The position numbers and the translations under genes were made by a program. The notes below the pieces were generated by a model, which was given only the letters and a program-made list of their open reading frames with translations, did not search any database and was not told the origin of the DNA. Of a DNA stretch of 64,000 nt, positions 56,128 to 64,000 are shown in pieces. Source of the DNA: Pandoraea iniqua. GTDB lineage: Bacteria; Pseudomonadota; Gammaproteobacteria; Burkholderiales; Burkholderiaceae. Position 1 is the first letter of the stretch. The number at the start of each line of letters is the position of its first letter. The stretch spans positions 372,001-436,000 of the forward strand of contig NZ_CABPSF010000004.1 in assembly GCF_902459685.1 (NCBI RefSeq). The letters run 5' to 3'.

Positions 56128-57165
56128 TCAGAGGGCAGGCGCGAGCGATGACGACTCGGGCGTGCGCGGGTGCAGGTGCGAAACAAACTCTTCTGAGGCA
56201 GCCTGCCACGAGAAACGTTCCGCCCATGCCCGTGCACTTTCGCGCGAGACCTTGAGCGCATCGAGACACGCTTCGCGCAGGTCTTCACGCAGGGCCCCCG
56301 CATCGCCTTCCGGGCACCCGTGCATCACGTCGATGGGGCCGGTGACCGGGTACGCCGCCACGGGCAGGCCGCAGGCCATCGCTTCGAGCAGCACCAGTCC
56401 GAACGTGTCGGTGCGGCTCGGGAAGACGAACACGTCGGCCGACGCGTACACCTTCGCAAGCTCGGGCTGCGAGAGCATGCCGAGATAATTCACATCGGGA
56501 TAACGCGAGCGAAGCTCCGCCAGTTGCGGCCCTTCACCGGCGACCCATTTCGAGCCCGGCAGGTCAAGCTTCAGAAATGCCTCAATGTTCTTCTCCACGG
56601 CAACGCGTCCTACGTAGAGGAAGATCGGATGGGCTGAATTTAACACATGCGATTCCTGCGGGCGGAAGATGTCGAGATCGACGCCGCGGGTCCACAGCAC
56701 CACGTTGTTGAAGCCGTTGGCTTCGAGATCGCGCTTGACCACGGGCGTGGGCGCCATCACGGCGCGCGATGGCTTGTGGAACCAACGCAGAAAGCGGTAC
56801 GTGGTGGCCAGCGGCAGGCCGAAACGCGCCTGCACGTACTCGGGGAAACGCGTGTGATACGCCGTGGTGAACGGAAAATCGTTGCGCTTGGCCCATTTGC
56901 GCGCGGCCATGCCGAGCGGGCCTTCCGTGGCGATGTGCAGCGCATCGGGCGCGAACTCTTCGATGCGGCGTTTCACCTGCCCCCCGACGAAAAAGGCCAG
57001 TCGAATCTCGGGGTAGGTGGGGCACGGCACCGTGCGGAATTCCTGCGGCGTGAGCAGCTCGACGCGATGGCCGGCGGCCTCCAGTTGAGCGCGCGTGTTC
57101 TTCAGCGTGCGAACCACACCGTTAATCTGCGGATCCCAGGCGTCGGTGACGATCATGATTTTCAT
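56128..57165 (-). CDS. Glycosyltransferase, GT4-like (GT-B fold)
   Basis: 345 residues. N-terminal MKIMIVTDAWDPQINGVVRTLKNT, APTPVVKRDLE in the middle, and the C-terminal nucleotide-sugar block YVGRVAVEKNIEAFLKL with DVFVFPSRTDTFGLVLLEAMACGLPV (split), whose Glu is the typical ribose-binding acid. Likely sugar transfer onto a lipid or envelope polymer. ATG 57165 is the family start. It is next to the diphosphatase-like gene, a pairing common in related genomes. Confidence 0.88.
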   Translation of the reverse strand: MKIMIVTDAWDPQINGVVRTLKNTRAQLEAAGHRVELLTPQEFRTVPCPTYPEIRLAFFVGGQVKRRIEEFAPDALHIATEGPLGMAARKWAKRNDFPFTTAYHTRFPEYVQARFGLPLATTYRFLRWFHKPSRAVMAPTPVVKRDLEANGFNNVVLWTRGVDLDIFRPQESHVLNSAHPIFLYVGRVAVEKNIEAFLKLDLPGSKWVAGEGPQLAELRSRYPDVNYLGMLSQPELAKVYASADVFVFPSRTDTFGLVLLEAMACGLPVAAYPVTGPIDVMHGCPEGDAGALREDLREACLDALKVSRESARAWAERFSWQAASEEFVSHLHPRTPESSSLAPAL

Positions 57166-57286
57166 CGGGCGCTCCTTCGCGCACATGGCGCGAGTCATAG
57201 GTGAAGTCATCGGGGTCAGCACTGACGCGTTGGTGCACGTAGGCAATTACGCGCTTATGCACCTACGCACCTAAGCACTTAAGCAC

Positions 57287-58243
57287 TTAAGCGCTGACCG
57301 GCGTGCTCTTGGCAGTGGCGGGAACGCCACGTTTTTGCGTCCAGTAGATGATGCGTAACTCGCCTTCGGTGGTTTCGACCAGCGCCGAAAGGCTCTCGAC
57401 CCAGTCGCCGTCGTTGCAGTACAGCAGGCCGTCGATCTCGCGAATCTCCGGTTTATGAATATGGCCGCACACCACGCCGTCGCAACCGCGGCGGCGCGCT
57501 TCGTCGGCCATGACGTTCTCGAACGCCGAGATGAAGTTCACGGCGTTCTTCACCTGATGCTTCAAATACTGCGAGAGCGACCAGTACGGGAAACCGAAGC
57601 GCGTGCGCACTCGGTTGAACCAGCGGTTGAGCAGCAGCGTGAGCGTGTAGAGCGAGTCGCCCAGATACGCGAGCCACTTGGCGTGCTGAATCACACCGTC
57701 GAACAGGTCGCCGTGCGTGATCCAGAGGCGCTTTCCCGTGAGCGTGGTGTGGAAGGCTTCGTCGCGCACCGCGATGTCTCCGAACGCGAGGCCGCAGAAC
57801 TGCCGCGCCGCTTCGTCGTGATTGCCCGGCACATAAATCACCTGCGTACCCTTGCGCGCCCGGCGCAGCATCTTCTGCACGACGTCGTTGTGCGCTTGCG
57901 GCCAGTGCCAGCCCTTGCGCAGGTGCCACCCGTCGATGATGTCGCCCACGAGATAGAGGTAGTCCGACTCGTGATGGCGCAGAAAGTCGAGCAGGTACTC
58001 CGCCTGACAGCCCTGCGTGCCCAGATGGATGTCCGAGAGCCAGATGGTGCGATAGCGCGTGATGCCTTCGGGCGGCGGATCGAGCGGATCGGGGGTGTCG
58101 GGCGGCAGATCGATCGTGGAGGGCGGGGCGGCGGGGGGCGTAGCGGGCGGGGCGGTGGGGCGTCCCGGTGGGGCGTCGGCGAAGCGTCCGGCGCGAGCCG
58201 CAGGGGGAGTGATCGGCAGCTCAAAGGTGGGTGTCGTCGTCAT
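57287..58243 (-). CDS. UDP-2,3-diacylglucosamine diphosphatase-like metallophosphoesterase
   Basis: 318 residues. Metallophosphoesterase motifs: WLSDIHLGTQG, VGDIIDGW, VPGNHDE and VCGHIHKPEI, in the order of LpxH-type enzymes that release lipid X in lipid A synthesis. A Pro/Ala-rich extension of about 60 residues precedes the domain. ATG 58243 lacks a strong ribosome site. Paired with the GT4-like gene; an envelope role is likely. Confidence 0.85.
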   Translation of the reverse strand: MTTTPTFELPITPPAARAGRFADAPPGRPTAPPATPPAAPPSTIDLPPDTPDPLDPPPEGITRYRTIWLSDIHLGTQGCQAEYLLDFLRHHESDYLYLVGDIIDGWHLRKGWHWPQAHNDVVQKMLRRARKGTQVIYVPGNHDEAARQFCGLAFGDIAVRDEAFHTTLTGKRLWITHGDLFDGVIQHAKWLAYLGDSLYTLTLLLNRWFNRVRTRFGFPYWSLSQYLKHQVKNAVNFISAFENVMADEARRRGCDGVVCGHIHKPEIREIDGLLYCNDGDWVESLSALVETTEGELRIIYWTQKRGVPATAKSTPVSA

Positions 58244-58360
58244 AGCGGCTCGCACGTCGCGTTGAACATGCGAGCATTACGCCGTGCCTTCGTGAAGGCA
58301 CGATGACAGTCACGGACGTGTCTTGAATGTGTCTTGAACCGTGGCGGCGATGCGACAGCG

Positions 58361-59383
58361 TCACGCCCCGTGGCGTAAGCCTTGCGCGACACGTTCGAGG
58401 GTTTCCAGAACCAGCGCCCGCGCCCGCGGATGCGTGCCGAGGGACACATGGCCGAGCCCGTCGAGTGCGATATTGCGCGCGCCCGGTAGTACGGAAGTGC
58501 GCACGGGATACACGACATTGTCGTGATACGTGTAAATCGACGTGATGCGTGTGCGCTCCGCGTCGCTTTCGCCGTTCGCAAGGGCCACCAGCCATTCGCT
58601 GCCGAGGCCCATCTGGTGCACGTTGCGCCCGATGCCGTGACGCGCGTGCAGCGTGCCGAAATGCGGCGAGCCGAGCGTGACGGTATGGATGACGGGCAGC
58701 GTCGGAAAGCGGCGCAGGCAGGCGCGCGCGGCAATACCGCCCATGCTGTGCCCGATCAGCACAACCGGCAGGCGGGTGCGTTCGGCCAAGGCTTGGGTGG
58801 CGTTGGCGATGGTCTCGGCGTACGCGTCGATATCGCCGAACATCGGCCCGAGATTGATCGCGTCGTTGTGATATCCCGCGTCGGCCAGATGGTGCGAAAA
58901 GCGCAGCCAGAACGCGCGATTGCAGCCGTAGCCGTGCAGTAGCAGCACGGCCACCGGACGCGCCGGGCCGGTGGGCGCCGCCGTGGGTGCGGTGCTGCGC
59001 CAAGGCTGGTAGACATCGAGCAGCAGGATCGAGGCCGCACACTCATAGGCCCAGATAGCGATGTTCGTGCCGCCGCTGGTGCGCCGTTCGGGGGTGGGGT
59101 CGGCATTGGCCGCCATGGTGAAGCCGGCGGCGAGCCCGACGGCGTGCGACACCGGCAGCCAGAGCAGCGTCCACAGCAATGTGGTCCACGGGCTGTGCCA
59201 CGTGGCCCATGTGGCGGCGGCGACGACGAGCGAGAGCAGAATCTCGACGCCGCCGAAGATGACGTGCGGGCGCGATGCGCGAGAGGGGCGGACTGCCGCA
59301 GCGGTACCGGGCTGAGCGGGCGTGCCCGGGGTGTCGGGGTTGTCGGGGGTGCCCGGGGTGCCGGGGTCGCGCGGTGGACTCAT
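58361..59383 (-). CDS. Lipase-like alpha/beta hydrolase with N-terminal membrane helices
   Basis: 340 residues. A 20-residue Pro-Gly-Thr repeat start (PGTPGTPDNPDTPGTP), two hydrophobic helices (ILLSLVVAAATWATW; LLWTLLWLPVSHAVGLAAGF), then a hydrolase core: VLLLHGYGCNRAFW, IGHSMGGIAARACL with nucleophile Ser, and GLGHVSLGT with a late His. Membrane-anchored esterase or lipase. It overlaps the RDD gene by 4 nt (ATGA), so they are one unit. Confidence 0.85.
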   Translation of the reverse strand: MSPPRDPGTPGTPDNPDTPGTPAQPGTAAAVRPSRASRPHVIFGGVEILLSLVVAAATWATWHSPWTTLLWTLLWLPVSHAVGLAAGFTMAANADPTPERRTSGGTNIAIWAYECAASILLLDVYQPWRSTAPTAAPTGPARPVAVLLLHGYGCNRAFWLRFSHHLADAGYHNDAINLGPMFGDIDAYAETIANATQALAERTRLPVVLIGHSMGGIAARACLRRFPTLPVIHTVTLGSPHFGTLHARHGIGRNVHQMGLGSEWLVALANGESDAERTRITSIYTYHDNVVYPVRTSVLPGARNIALDGLGHVSLGTHPRARALVLETLERVAQGLRHGA

Positions 59384-59994
59384 TTGCCCAGTACGCTCAC
59401 GAGGCGCGTGCCCGCGAGGCGGTCGTGCACGAACTGGTGATCGGGCATGACGCGCATGGCGAGTGCCCAGATCACGATCCAGCCACTGAGCAGCGCAACG
59501 CTGTTCCACCCGGTCAGCCCCAGCGTCCAGTCGAGCGCCATCGCCGGCAAGACCCAGAGCCACGCGAGCACGTAGCGTGCAATGGCGCGGCCGAAGCCGA
59601 GTGGCTGACCATGCGCATCGACCACGCGAATCTTCCACGTCTTCATGGCGAGCGTCTGCCCGCCATGCGTCCAGAACCATACGAAGTAAGCCCCCAGCAC
59701 GAGGAACAACCACGCCTGCATCGCATGGCGATACATCAGCCCGCTGTGCTGCTGGGTCAGTGCGCTGAACAGGTAGCCGGCGAGAAACAGCACGCCGAAG
59801 AGCAGCAGCGACTCGTAGACCATCGACAACAGGCGTCGGCGCAGCGTCGGCACGGCGTAGCTGCCGCCATCGGGCGCGGACGTGGCGGCCCCGGAGCGTG
59901 ACTGGGCCGCGGCGAGTGGGGCGGATGCGCCGTGTGATGCGGTTGATGCGGTTGAGGCGGACGAAGGATCGCGAGTGGTGGCGGAGTCGGTCAT
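59380..59994 (-). CDS. RDD family membrane protein
   Basis: 204 residues. The RDD signature reads here as LRRRLLSMVYESLLLFGVLF, then WKIRVVDAHGQPLGFGRAIARYVL. About three membrane helices. Ser/Thr/Ala-rich N-terminus. ATG 59994 is chosen; a GTG at 60039 would give 15 more residues. The lipase-like gene is coupled by a 4-nt overlap. Confidence 0.8.
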   Translation of the reverse strand: MTDSATTRDPSSASTASTASHGASAPLAAAQSRSGAATSAPDGGSYAVPTLRRRLLSMVYESLLLFGVLFLAGYLFSALTQQHSGLMYRHAMQAWLFLVLGAYFVWFWTHGGQTLAMKTWKIRVVDAHGQPLGFGRAIARYVLAWLWVLPAMALDWTLGLTGWNSVALLSGWIVIWALAMRVMPDHQFVHDRLAGTRLVSVLGK

Positions 59995-60150
59995 CGCAGC
60001 GTGGTCTGAGGTCTTATTGTCGGGGGCGCTCAGGTGCACCGGTCAAGGCGCGCCCGCGCCGGGCAATGCGTCGCCCATTATGCGGAAGATTGCGGCGATG
60101 GGCCAGCCAGTCGGCCGGTCCAGCGATGTCGCGGGGCGCCCCAATGCAAA

Positions 60151-60172
60151 ACGGCCGCCCGGAGGCGGCCGT
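60151..60172 (-). terminator. Intrinsic terminator after DUF3106 gene
   Basis: Perfect 9-bp stem ACGGCCGCC/GGCGGCCGT with loop CGGA, followed on the minus strand by TTTT. Ends the sigma factor-DUF3619-DUF3106 unit. Confidence 0.8.
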
Positions 60173-60200
60173 CTGGCGACGCGTTGGCAAGGCCACGCGA

Positions 60201-61106
60201 TCAATTGTGGTGGTACAGATCCGAGTTGAAGACGGCGTCGCCGCGATCGTTGACCGAATTGCCGTTGGCGGTCGCTGCGCTGGCCGCGGCGGCGGTGCCA
60301 CCTGCTGCGGCCGCCGAAGCGCTCTGGCCCGTGGCGGGTGCGGCAGCGGGAGCGGATGCGCCACCCGGTGCGGGCGCCGGGGACGGTACCGGCAGGGCGC
60401 CGTTCTTGCCCGCGGTGCCTGCATCCTTGCGGTGCACGGCCGAGTACGGATTCTTCACGCCCGTGCGGCCCGACGGCGGCGCGCTTACCACGTTGGGACG
60501 GTTGGACTGCTTCTTGTCGTCCGCGGCCAGACGCTTCTTCTGATCGTCGGTGAGTTGCTGATATTGCTGCCAGACCTGCGCCTTACGGTCCGGTGGCAAG
60601 GTCTTGGCGTTCTGATAGCTTTCGCGCGCCAGCTGGCGCTGCTCGGGCGTCAGGCGAACCCAGTCGGCCATGCGGTCGTGCAGGCGCTTGCGGCCTTCGG
60701 GCGAAAGCGTATCGAAGCGTTTGGCGATCTCGACCCACTTCTCGCGCTGGCGCTCGCTCATGCGATTCCAGTCCTGTGCGAGCGGCGACAGGGCTTCGCG
60801 TTGCGCGGGGGTGAGTTTGGCCCAATAGCCACCGGGCGAGGGCAGCGCGGCTGCCGGGGTGCTGGCAGTGGCGCCGGAGAGGCTGCCCACGGCGACACTG
60901 GCGACACCGGGCGCGCCCGCCGCTGCCGATGCGCCTGAGGCGCCGGTAGCGGCGATGACCGGCGGTGCGTCGGAGATCGGCTCGGGGGCTTGCGAGCGGC
61001 GCAGCGCTGCCGTGCCGGCGAGCGCGGCCACGATAAGCGCGGCGACCAGAAAAAGTACGTTGCGTCGCGTCACAGGGCGGTCTTGGAGGGTGGGACTACT
61101 GGGCAC
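60201..61106 (-). CDS. DUF3106 domain-containing protein
   Basis: 301 residues. One N-terminal membrane helix (VLFLVAALIVAALAGTAAL), then an Ala/Pro-rich linker, then the DUF3106 core of Trp-rich repeats (WAKLTPAQREALSPLAQDWN; WVEIAKRFDTLSPEGRKRLHDRM; WVRLTPEQRQLARESY), and an Ala/Gly-rich tail. The core faces the periplasm if the helix is an anchor. Start is GTG 61106, overlapping DUF3619 by 11 nt. Confidence 0.8.
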   Translation of the reverse strand: MPSSPTLQDRPVTRRNVLFLVAALIVAALAGTAALRRSQAPEPISDAPPVIAATGASGASAAAGAPGVASVAVGSLSGATASTPAAALPSPGGYWAKLTPAQREALSPLAQDWNRMSERQREKWVEIAKRFDTLSPEGRKRLHDRMADWVRLTPEQRQLARESYQNAKTLPPDRKAQVWQQYQQLTDDQKKRLAADDKKQSNRPNVVSAPPSGRTGVKNPYSAVHRKDAGTAGKNGALPVPSPAPAPGGASAPAAAPATGQSASAAAAGGTAAAASAATANGNSVNDRGDAVFNSDLYHHN

Positions 61107-61527
61107 GCTTCAGATAGGCGTTGAAACCGTGATCGGCATAAGCCGACAGCGGCAGTTCGTCGCTAAGTACTGCGGCATCGATGTCCGCGAGGTCCTGAAT
61201 GTGTTGCTGATGTTCCCAGTAGGCGATACCCGCCAGACCGACCACCAAGGCGGCGAGCGGCCAGAGCAAGCCCAGACGGCCCAATTTGTCGAATGCGCGG
61301 CGCGGCCCGCCGATTTCCGGCGTACCTCCCACGGCACCGACACCTGCGAGCACCAGCGCCGGTTGCACAACGGCCACCGGTTCGGGTTTCTTGCGCGCAA
61401 GCGCCTCCTGGCGTGCAGCCGCCAACCGGGCCGCAATATTCGGCGACGGTGCGTCGGACGCTTCGTCAAGCAGCAGTCGCACGCGATGTGCGAAGCGAAT
61501 TTCCCTCGTTTCCAGATCGTGACTCAT
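61096..61527 (-). CDS. DUF3619 family protein, single-helix membrane protein
   Basis: 143 residues. A cytosolic N-domain (FAHRVRLLLDEASDAPSPNIAARLAAARQEAL split), one membrane helix (LLWPLAALVVGLAGIAYW) and a short periplasmic end. The layout is that of a small anti-sigma factor. It is translationally coupled to the sigma factor by ATGA. ATG 61527 is chosen over the open frame beyond. Confidence 0.78.
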   Translation of the reverse strand: MSHDLETREIRFAHRVRLLLDEASDAPSPNIAARLAAARQEALARKKPEPVAVVQPALVLAGVGAVGGTPEIGGPRRAFDKLGRLGLLWPLAALVVGLAGIAYWEHQQHIQDLADIDAAVLSDELPLSAYADHGFNAYLKRAQ

Positions 61528-62096
61528 AACCTGATCCCTTTTGCCTTCAACGCTGCCGCCAGCGCGTGAGTCGCGCGTGAGCAGTGCGTCTTGACGCTGC
61601 CTTCCGAGCACCCCATCGTGGCAGCGGTCTCGGCAACGTCCATGTCCTCCCAGTAACGCATGAGGAAGGCTTCTCGTTGACGTGCAGGTAGCTTCTGTAT
61701 CTCGGATTCAATAATGGAGAGGATTTCCGCGCGTGAAACCTGGTCCTCGCTGCTCTCGGTCTGTACTGACCCATCCTGCGATAGCAAGGTTTCCAGCGGA
61801 TCGTAATCGTCGCGGTCGTCGTCACTGGCGCCGCCAAGATTCGAGAATAGCGTCACCCAGGTGTTGCGCACCTTTTGACGCCGGAAATAGTCGTGAATCG
61901 TGTTTTGCAGAATGCGCGTGAAGAGCAGCGGCAGATCGGCCGGCGGCTTGTCGCCGTACTTCTCGGCGAGGCGGATCATCGCATCCTGAACGATATCGAG
62001 GGCGGCCTCGTCGTCGCGAACGGCATAGACGGCCTGCTTGAAGGCGCGCCGTTCGATGCCCGCGAGAAAATCCGCCAGTTCCTTGTCAGATGCCAT
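61524..62096 (-). CDS. RNA polymerase sigma-70 factor, ECF type
   Basis: 190 residues. Region 2 (FKQAVYAVRDDEAALDIVQDAMIRLAEKY split; LLFTRILQNTIHDYFRRQKVRNTW split) and region 4 (LPARQREAFLMRYWEDMDVAETAATMGCSEGSVKTHCSRATHAL in parts) are clear, with an Asp-rich linker. Followed by DUF3619 and DUF3106; the coupled DUF3619 product may be its antagonist. Targets unknown. Confidence 0.92.
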   Translation of the reverse strand: MASDKELADFLAGIERRAFKQAVYAVRDDEAALDIVQDAMIRLAEKYGDKPPADLPLLFTRILQNTIHDYFRRQKVRNTWVTLFSNLGGASDDDRDDYDPLETLLSQDGSVQTESSEDQVSRAEILSIIESEIQKLPARQREAFLMRYWEDMDVAETAATMGCSEGSVKTHCSRATHALAAALKAKGIRL

Positions 62097-62543
62097 CCGG
62101 TGGGGTGCACGCAGCGTTGCCCGCTGCGCCTTTGAAATGCCGTGTAAGCGTAAAGATTACGTAAAGATCGCGTAGTCGGTGCGGATGCTACCAAAAACGC
62201 GCGCCTATGTAACCGCTTTTCACCGCGTGTGCTTCATTGCCACACGTAATGATCAGAAAGGCTTCCTATCGTGTAAGGATTGTGCACCAGCATGGGGCGC
62301 AATAGCGCATCGTGTGGGAATGTTGCGAAGCTGACTTCGCAATCATGCTGCAAATGCATAAACCTGCTTGACCATTTTGCTGCAAACCAGTAAATTTGCC
62401 AGTTCGCAATATCTGTGATTGTCTCAATATCGGCACGCTTAAAAGGTGTGTCCATCATTCAGACGCGCAGCTTGAGCCCGGACCATAAGTTCGCGGGGAG
62501 AGCACCCGATCAAAATTTTTGCCGAAACTTTGAAAGGTCGACA
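62097..62543. other. Divergent intergenic region, sigma factor gene to ilvI-type gene
   Basis: 447 bp, AT-richer than the surroundings. It contains a perfect 8-bp hairpin TTGCGAAG-CTGA-CTTCGCAA at 62323-62342, a good sigma-70 promoter (listed), and a leader of about 140 nt. A leftward 74-codon frame (62234-62458) has no credible start or homology. Confidence 0.6.
62368..62396 (+). promoter_or_regulatory. Probable sigma-70 promoter for acetolactate synthase
   Basis: TTGACC (62368-62373), 17-bp spacer, TAAATT (62391-62396). About 140 nt of leader follows before ATG 62544. The leader has no run of Ile, Leu or Val codons, so classical attenuation is not supported. Confidence 0.65.
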
Positions 62544-64000
62544 ATGAACATGCCAAGCGCGGAATTCTCCGAGGCGGAAGCAACTCGCCATCAAAACACT
62601 TCCGAAGACATGATTGGCGCCGAGATTCTCGTGCGCTCGCTTCAGGAAGAGGGTGTCGAACATCTGTGGGGTTACCCCGGTGGTTCGGTGCTCTACATCT
62701 ACGACGAACTCTACAAGCAGGACAAGATCCAGCACATTCTGGTTCGCCATGAGCAAGCTGCCGTGCATGCGGCCGACGCTTATTCGCGTTCCACCGACAA
62801 AGTCGGCGTGTGCCTCGTGACGTCTGGCCCCGGCGTGACCAATGCGGTCACCGGTATTGCCACGGCGTACATGGATTCGATCCCGCTCGTGATCATTACC
62901 GGGCAGGTGCCCACGGCCGCCATCGGTCTGGACGCCTTTCAGGAATGCGACACGGTCGGTATTACCCGTCCGTGCGTCAAGCACAACTTCCTCGTGAAGG
63001 ACGTGCGCGACCTCGCCGCCACCATCAAGAAAGCCTTCTATATCGCCAAGACCGGCCGTCCCGGCCCGGTGCTGATCGATATTCCGAAGGACGTGTCGAA
63101 GGCACGCTGCCGCTTCGAGTATCCGAAGTCGGTGTCGCTGCGCTCGTACAACCCGGTCACGAAGGGTCACTCGGGCCAGATCCGCAAGGCGATGAGCCTG
63201 CTGCTCTCGGCCAAGCGTCCCTATATCTATACCGGCGGCGGCATCATTCTGGCCGATGCATCGAAGGAACTGAACCAGTTCTGCGACCTGCTCGGCTACC
63301 CGGTGACCAACACGCTCATGGGCCTTGGCGGGTATCGCGCAAGCGATCCCAAGTTCCTCGGCATGCTGGGTATGCACGGCACGTACGAAGCCAACATGGC
63401 CATGCAGCACTGCGACGTGCTCATCGCCATCGGTGCGCGCTTCGACGACCGCGTGATCGGTAACCCGGAACACTTCACCTCGACGGCACGCAAGATCATT
63501 CACATCGATATCGACCCGTCGTCGATTTCGAAGCGGGTGAAGGTCGACATCCCGATCGTCGGCGACGTGAAGGAAGTGCTGCGCGAAATGATCGAAAACC
63601 TGCAAACGGCCGAACATGGCCCGGACACCGGGGCCTTGGCCGACTGGTGGAAGCAGATCGAGGAGTGGCGCTCGCGCGACTGCCTCGCGTTCGATCGCGA
63701 GAGCGAAATCATCAAGCCGCAGCATGTGGTCGAAACCTACTGGAAGCTCACCGAAGGCGACGCCTTCGTGTGCTCGGACGTGGGTCAGCACCAGATGTGG
63801 GCCGCGCAGTACTACCGGTTCAACAAGCCGCGCCGCTGGATCAACTCCGGTGGTCTGGGCACGATGGGCTTCGGCCTGCCGGCCGCCATGGGCGTGAAGA
63901 TGGCCCATCCGGATGCCGAAGTCGCCTGTATTACCGGCGAAGGCTCGATCCAGATGTGCATTCAGGAGCTCTCGACGTGCCTGCAATACCGCACGCCGAT
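62544..64000 (+). CDS. ilvI: Acetolactate synthase large (catalytic) subunit, 3' end outside window
   Basis: 485 codons visible, 3' end missing. ThDP enzyme that makes acetolactate or acetohydroxybutyrate in branched-chain amino acid synthesis. Seen: GYPGGSVLYIYDEL, the catalytic Glu in VRHEQAAVHAADAY, TSGPGVTNAVTGIA, FQECDTVGITRPCVKHNFLV, GARFDDRVIG, and VGQHQMWAAQYY with GGLGTMGFGLPAAMG. ATG 62544 has AAAGG 6 nt before it. The small subunit (ilvH) and ilvC would be expected downstream, outside the window. ilvB is an alternative name. Confidence 0.93.
   Translation, partial: MNMPSAEFSEAEATRHQNTSEDMIGAEILVRSLQEEGVEHLWGYPGGSVLYIYDELYKQDKIQHILVRHEQAAVHAADAYSRSTDKVGVCLVTSGPGVTNAVTGIATAYMDSIPLVIITGQVPTAAIGLDAFQECDTVGITRPCVKHNFLVKDVRDLAATIKKAFYIAKTGRPGPVLIDIPKDVSKARCRFEYPKSVSLRSYNPVTKGHSGQIRKAMSLLLSAKRPYIYTGGGIILADASKELNQFCDLLGYPVTNTLMGLGGYRASDPKFLGMLGMHGTYEANMAMQHCDVLIAIGARFDDRVIGNPEHFTSTARKIIHIDIDPSSISKRVKVDIPIVGDVKEVLREMIENLQTAEHGPDTGALADWWKQIEEWRSRDCLAFDRESEIIKPQHVVETYWKLTEGDAFVCSDVGQHQMWAAQYYRFNKPRRWINSGGLGTMGFGLPAAMGVKMAHPDAEVACITGEGSIQMCIQELSTCLQYRTP

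Noticed and set aside
62234-62458. 74-codon leftward frame upstream of the acetolactate synthase gene
   Set aside because: AT-rich non-coding region, no Shine-Dalgarno sequence, and overlaps the promoter.
62397-62543. Branched-chain amino acid attenuator leader
   Set aside because: No leader ORF with Ile/Leu/Val runs and no terminator hairpin in the transcribed leader.

Overview
The window looks like chromosomal DNA of a high-GC betaproteobacterium of the Burkholderiaceae. Pandoraea or a close relative is my best guess, inferred from the gene content, gene order (yicC-gmk-rpoZ-spoT, hemW-rdgB-rph, kdpFABCDE, a sigma factor-DUF3619-DUF3106 set) and protein character. No rRNA or CRISPR is present. 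There is one tRNA, a tRNA-Ser(UGA).

Layout. 1-14.9 kb holds accessory metabolism and transport: an ornithine cyclodeaminase/PrpF pair; a glutaredoxin-DinB fusion with a GntR regulator and thioredoxin reductase; a secreted hydrolase; an IclR-OPT transporter-DUF1177-AroM operon; and a divergent RpiR regulator with two MFS transporters and an Asp/Glu-racemase-like protein. 14.94-19.44 kb is a small, more AT-rich genomic island, flanked by a 38-bp direct repeat that is the 3' end of the tRNA-Ser gene. It carries a decayed tyrosine-recombinase gene, a compact RiPP locus of the graspetide type (short precursor, MvdD-like ATP-grasp ligase, coupled membrane protein) and an orphan membrane protein. 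19.8-30.6 kb is housekeeping: an acyl-CoA synthetase, hemW-rdgB-rph, yicC, gmk, rpoZ, spoT, greB and a pirin.

30.6-37.4 kb has a cation/proton antiporter with Usp domains, a CnoX-like thioredoxin, a P-loop kinase and two tandem amino-acid-binding proteins. 37.4-46.1 kb is a complete kdp potassium-uptake locus with its sensor KdpD and regulator KdpE. It has an extra small membrane ORF before kdpF and, upstream, a phased TTTAC array that could be the KdpE site. A guanidine-II riboswitch follows at 46.23 kb, ahead of an SMR exporter that should therefore be read as a guanidinium exporter (Gdx).

46.9-64 kb contains a DUF4126 protein, a large FtsX-type permease, a group-II truncated haemoglobin, a type-III-chaperone-like TPR protein with an unknown partner, AlaX, DUF924, DUF2062, LOG, TetR and DgkA, a glycosyltransferase with a UDP-diacylglucosamine diphosphatase-like enzyme, a lipase-like/RDD pair, the sigma factor cluster, and the start of the acetolactate synthase large-subunit gene, which runs off the window.

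The most interesting region is the island RiPP locus (16.06-18.26 kb). All functional statements come from motif recognition by eye. No database search was possible.
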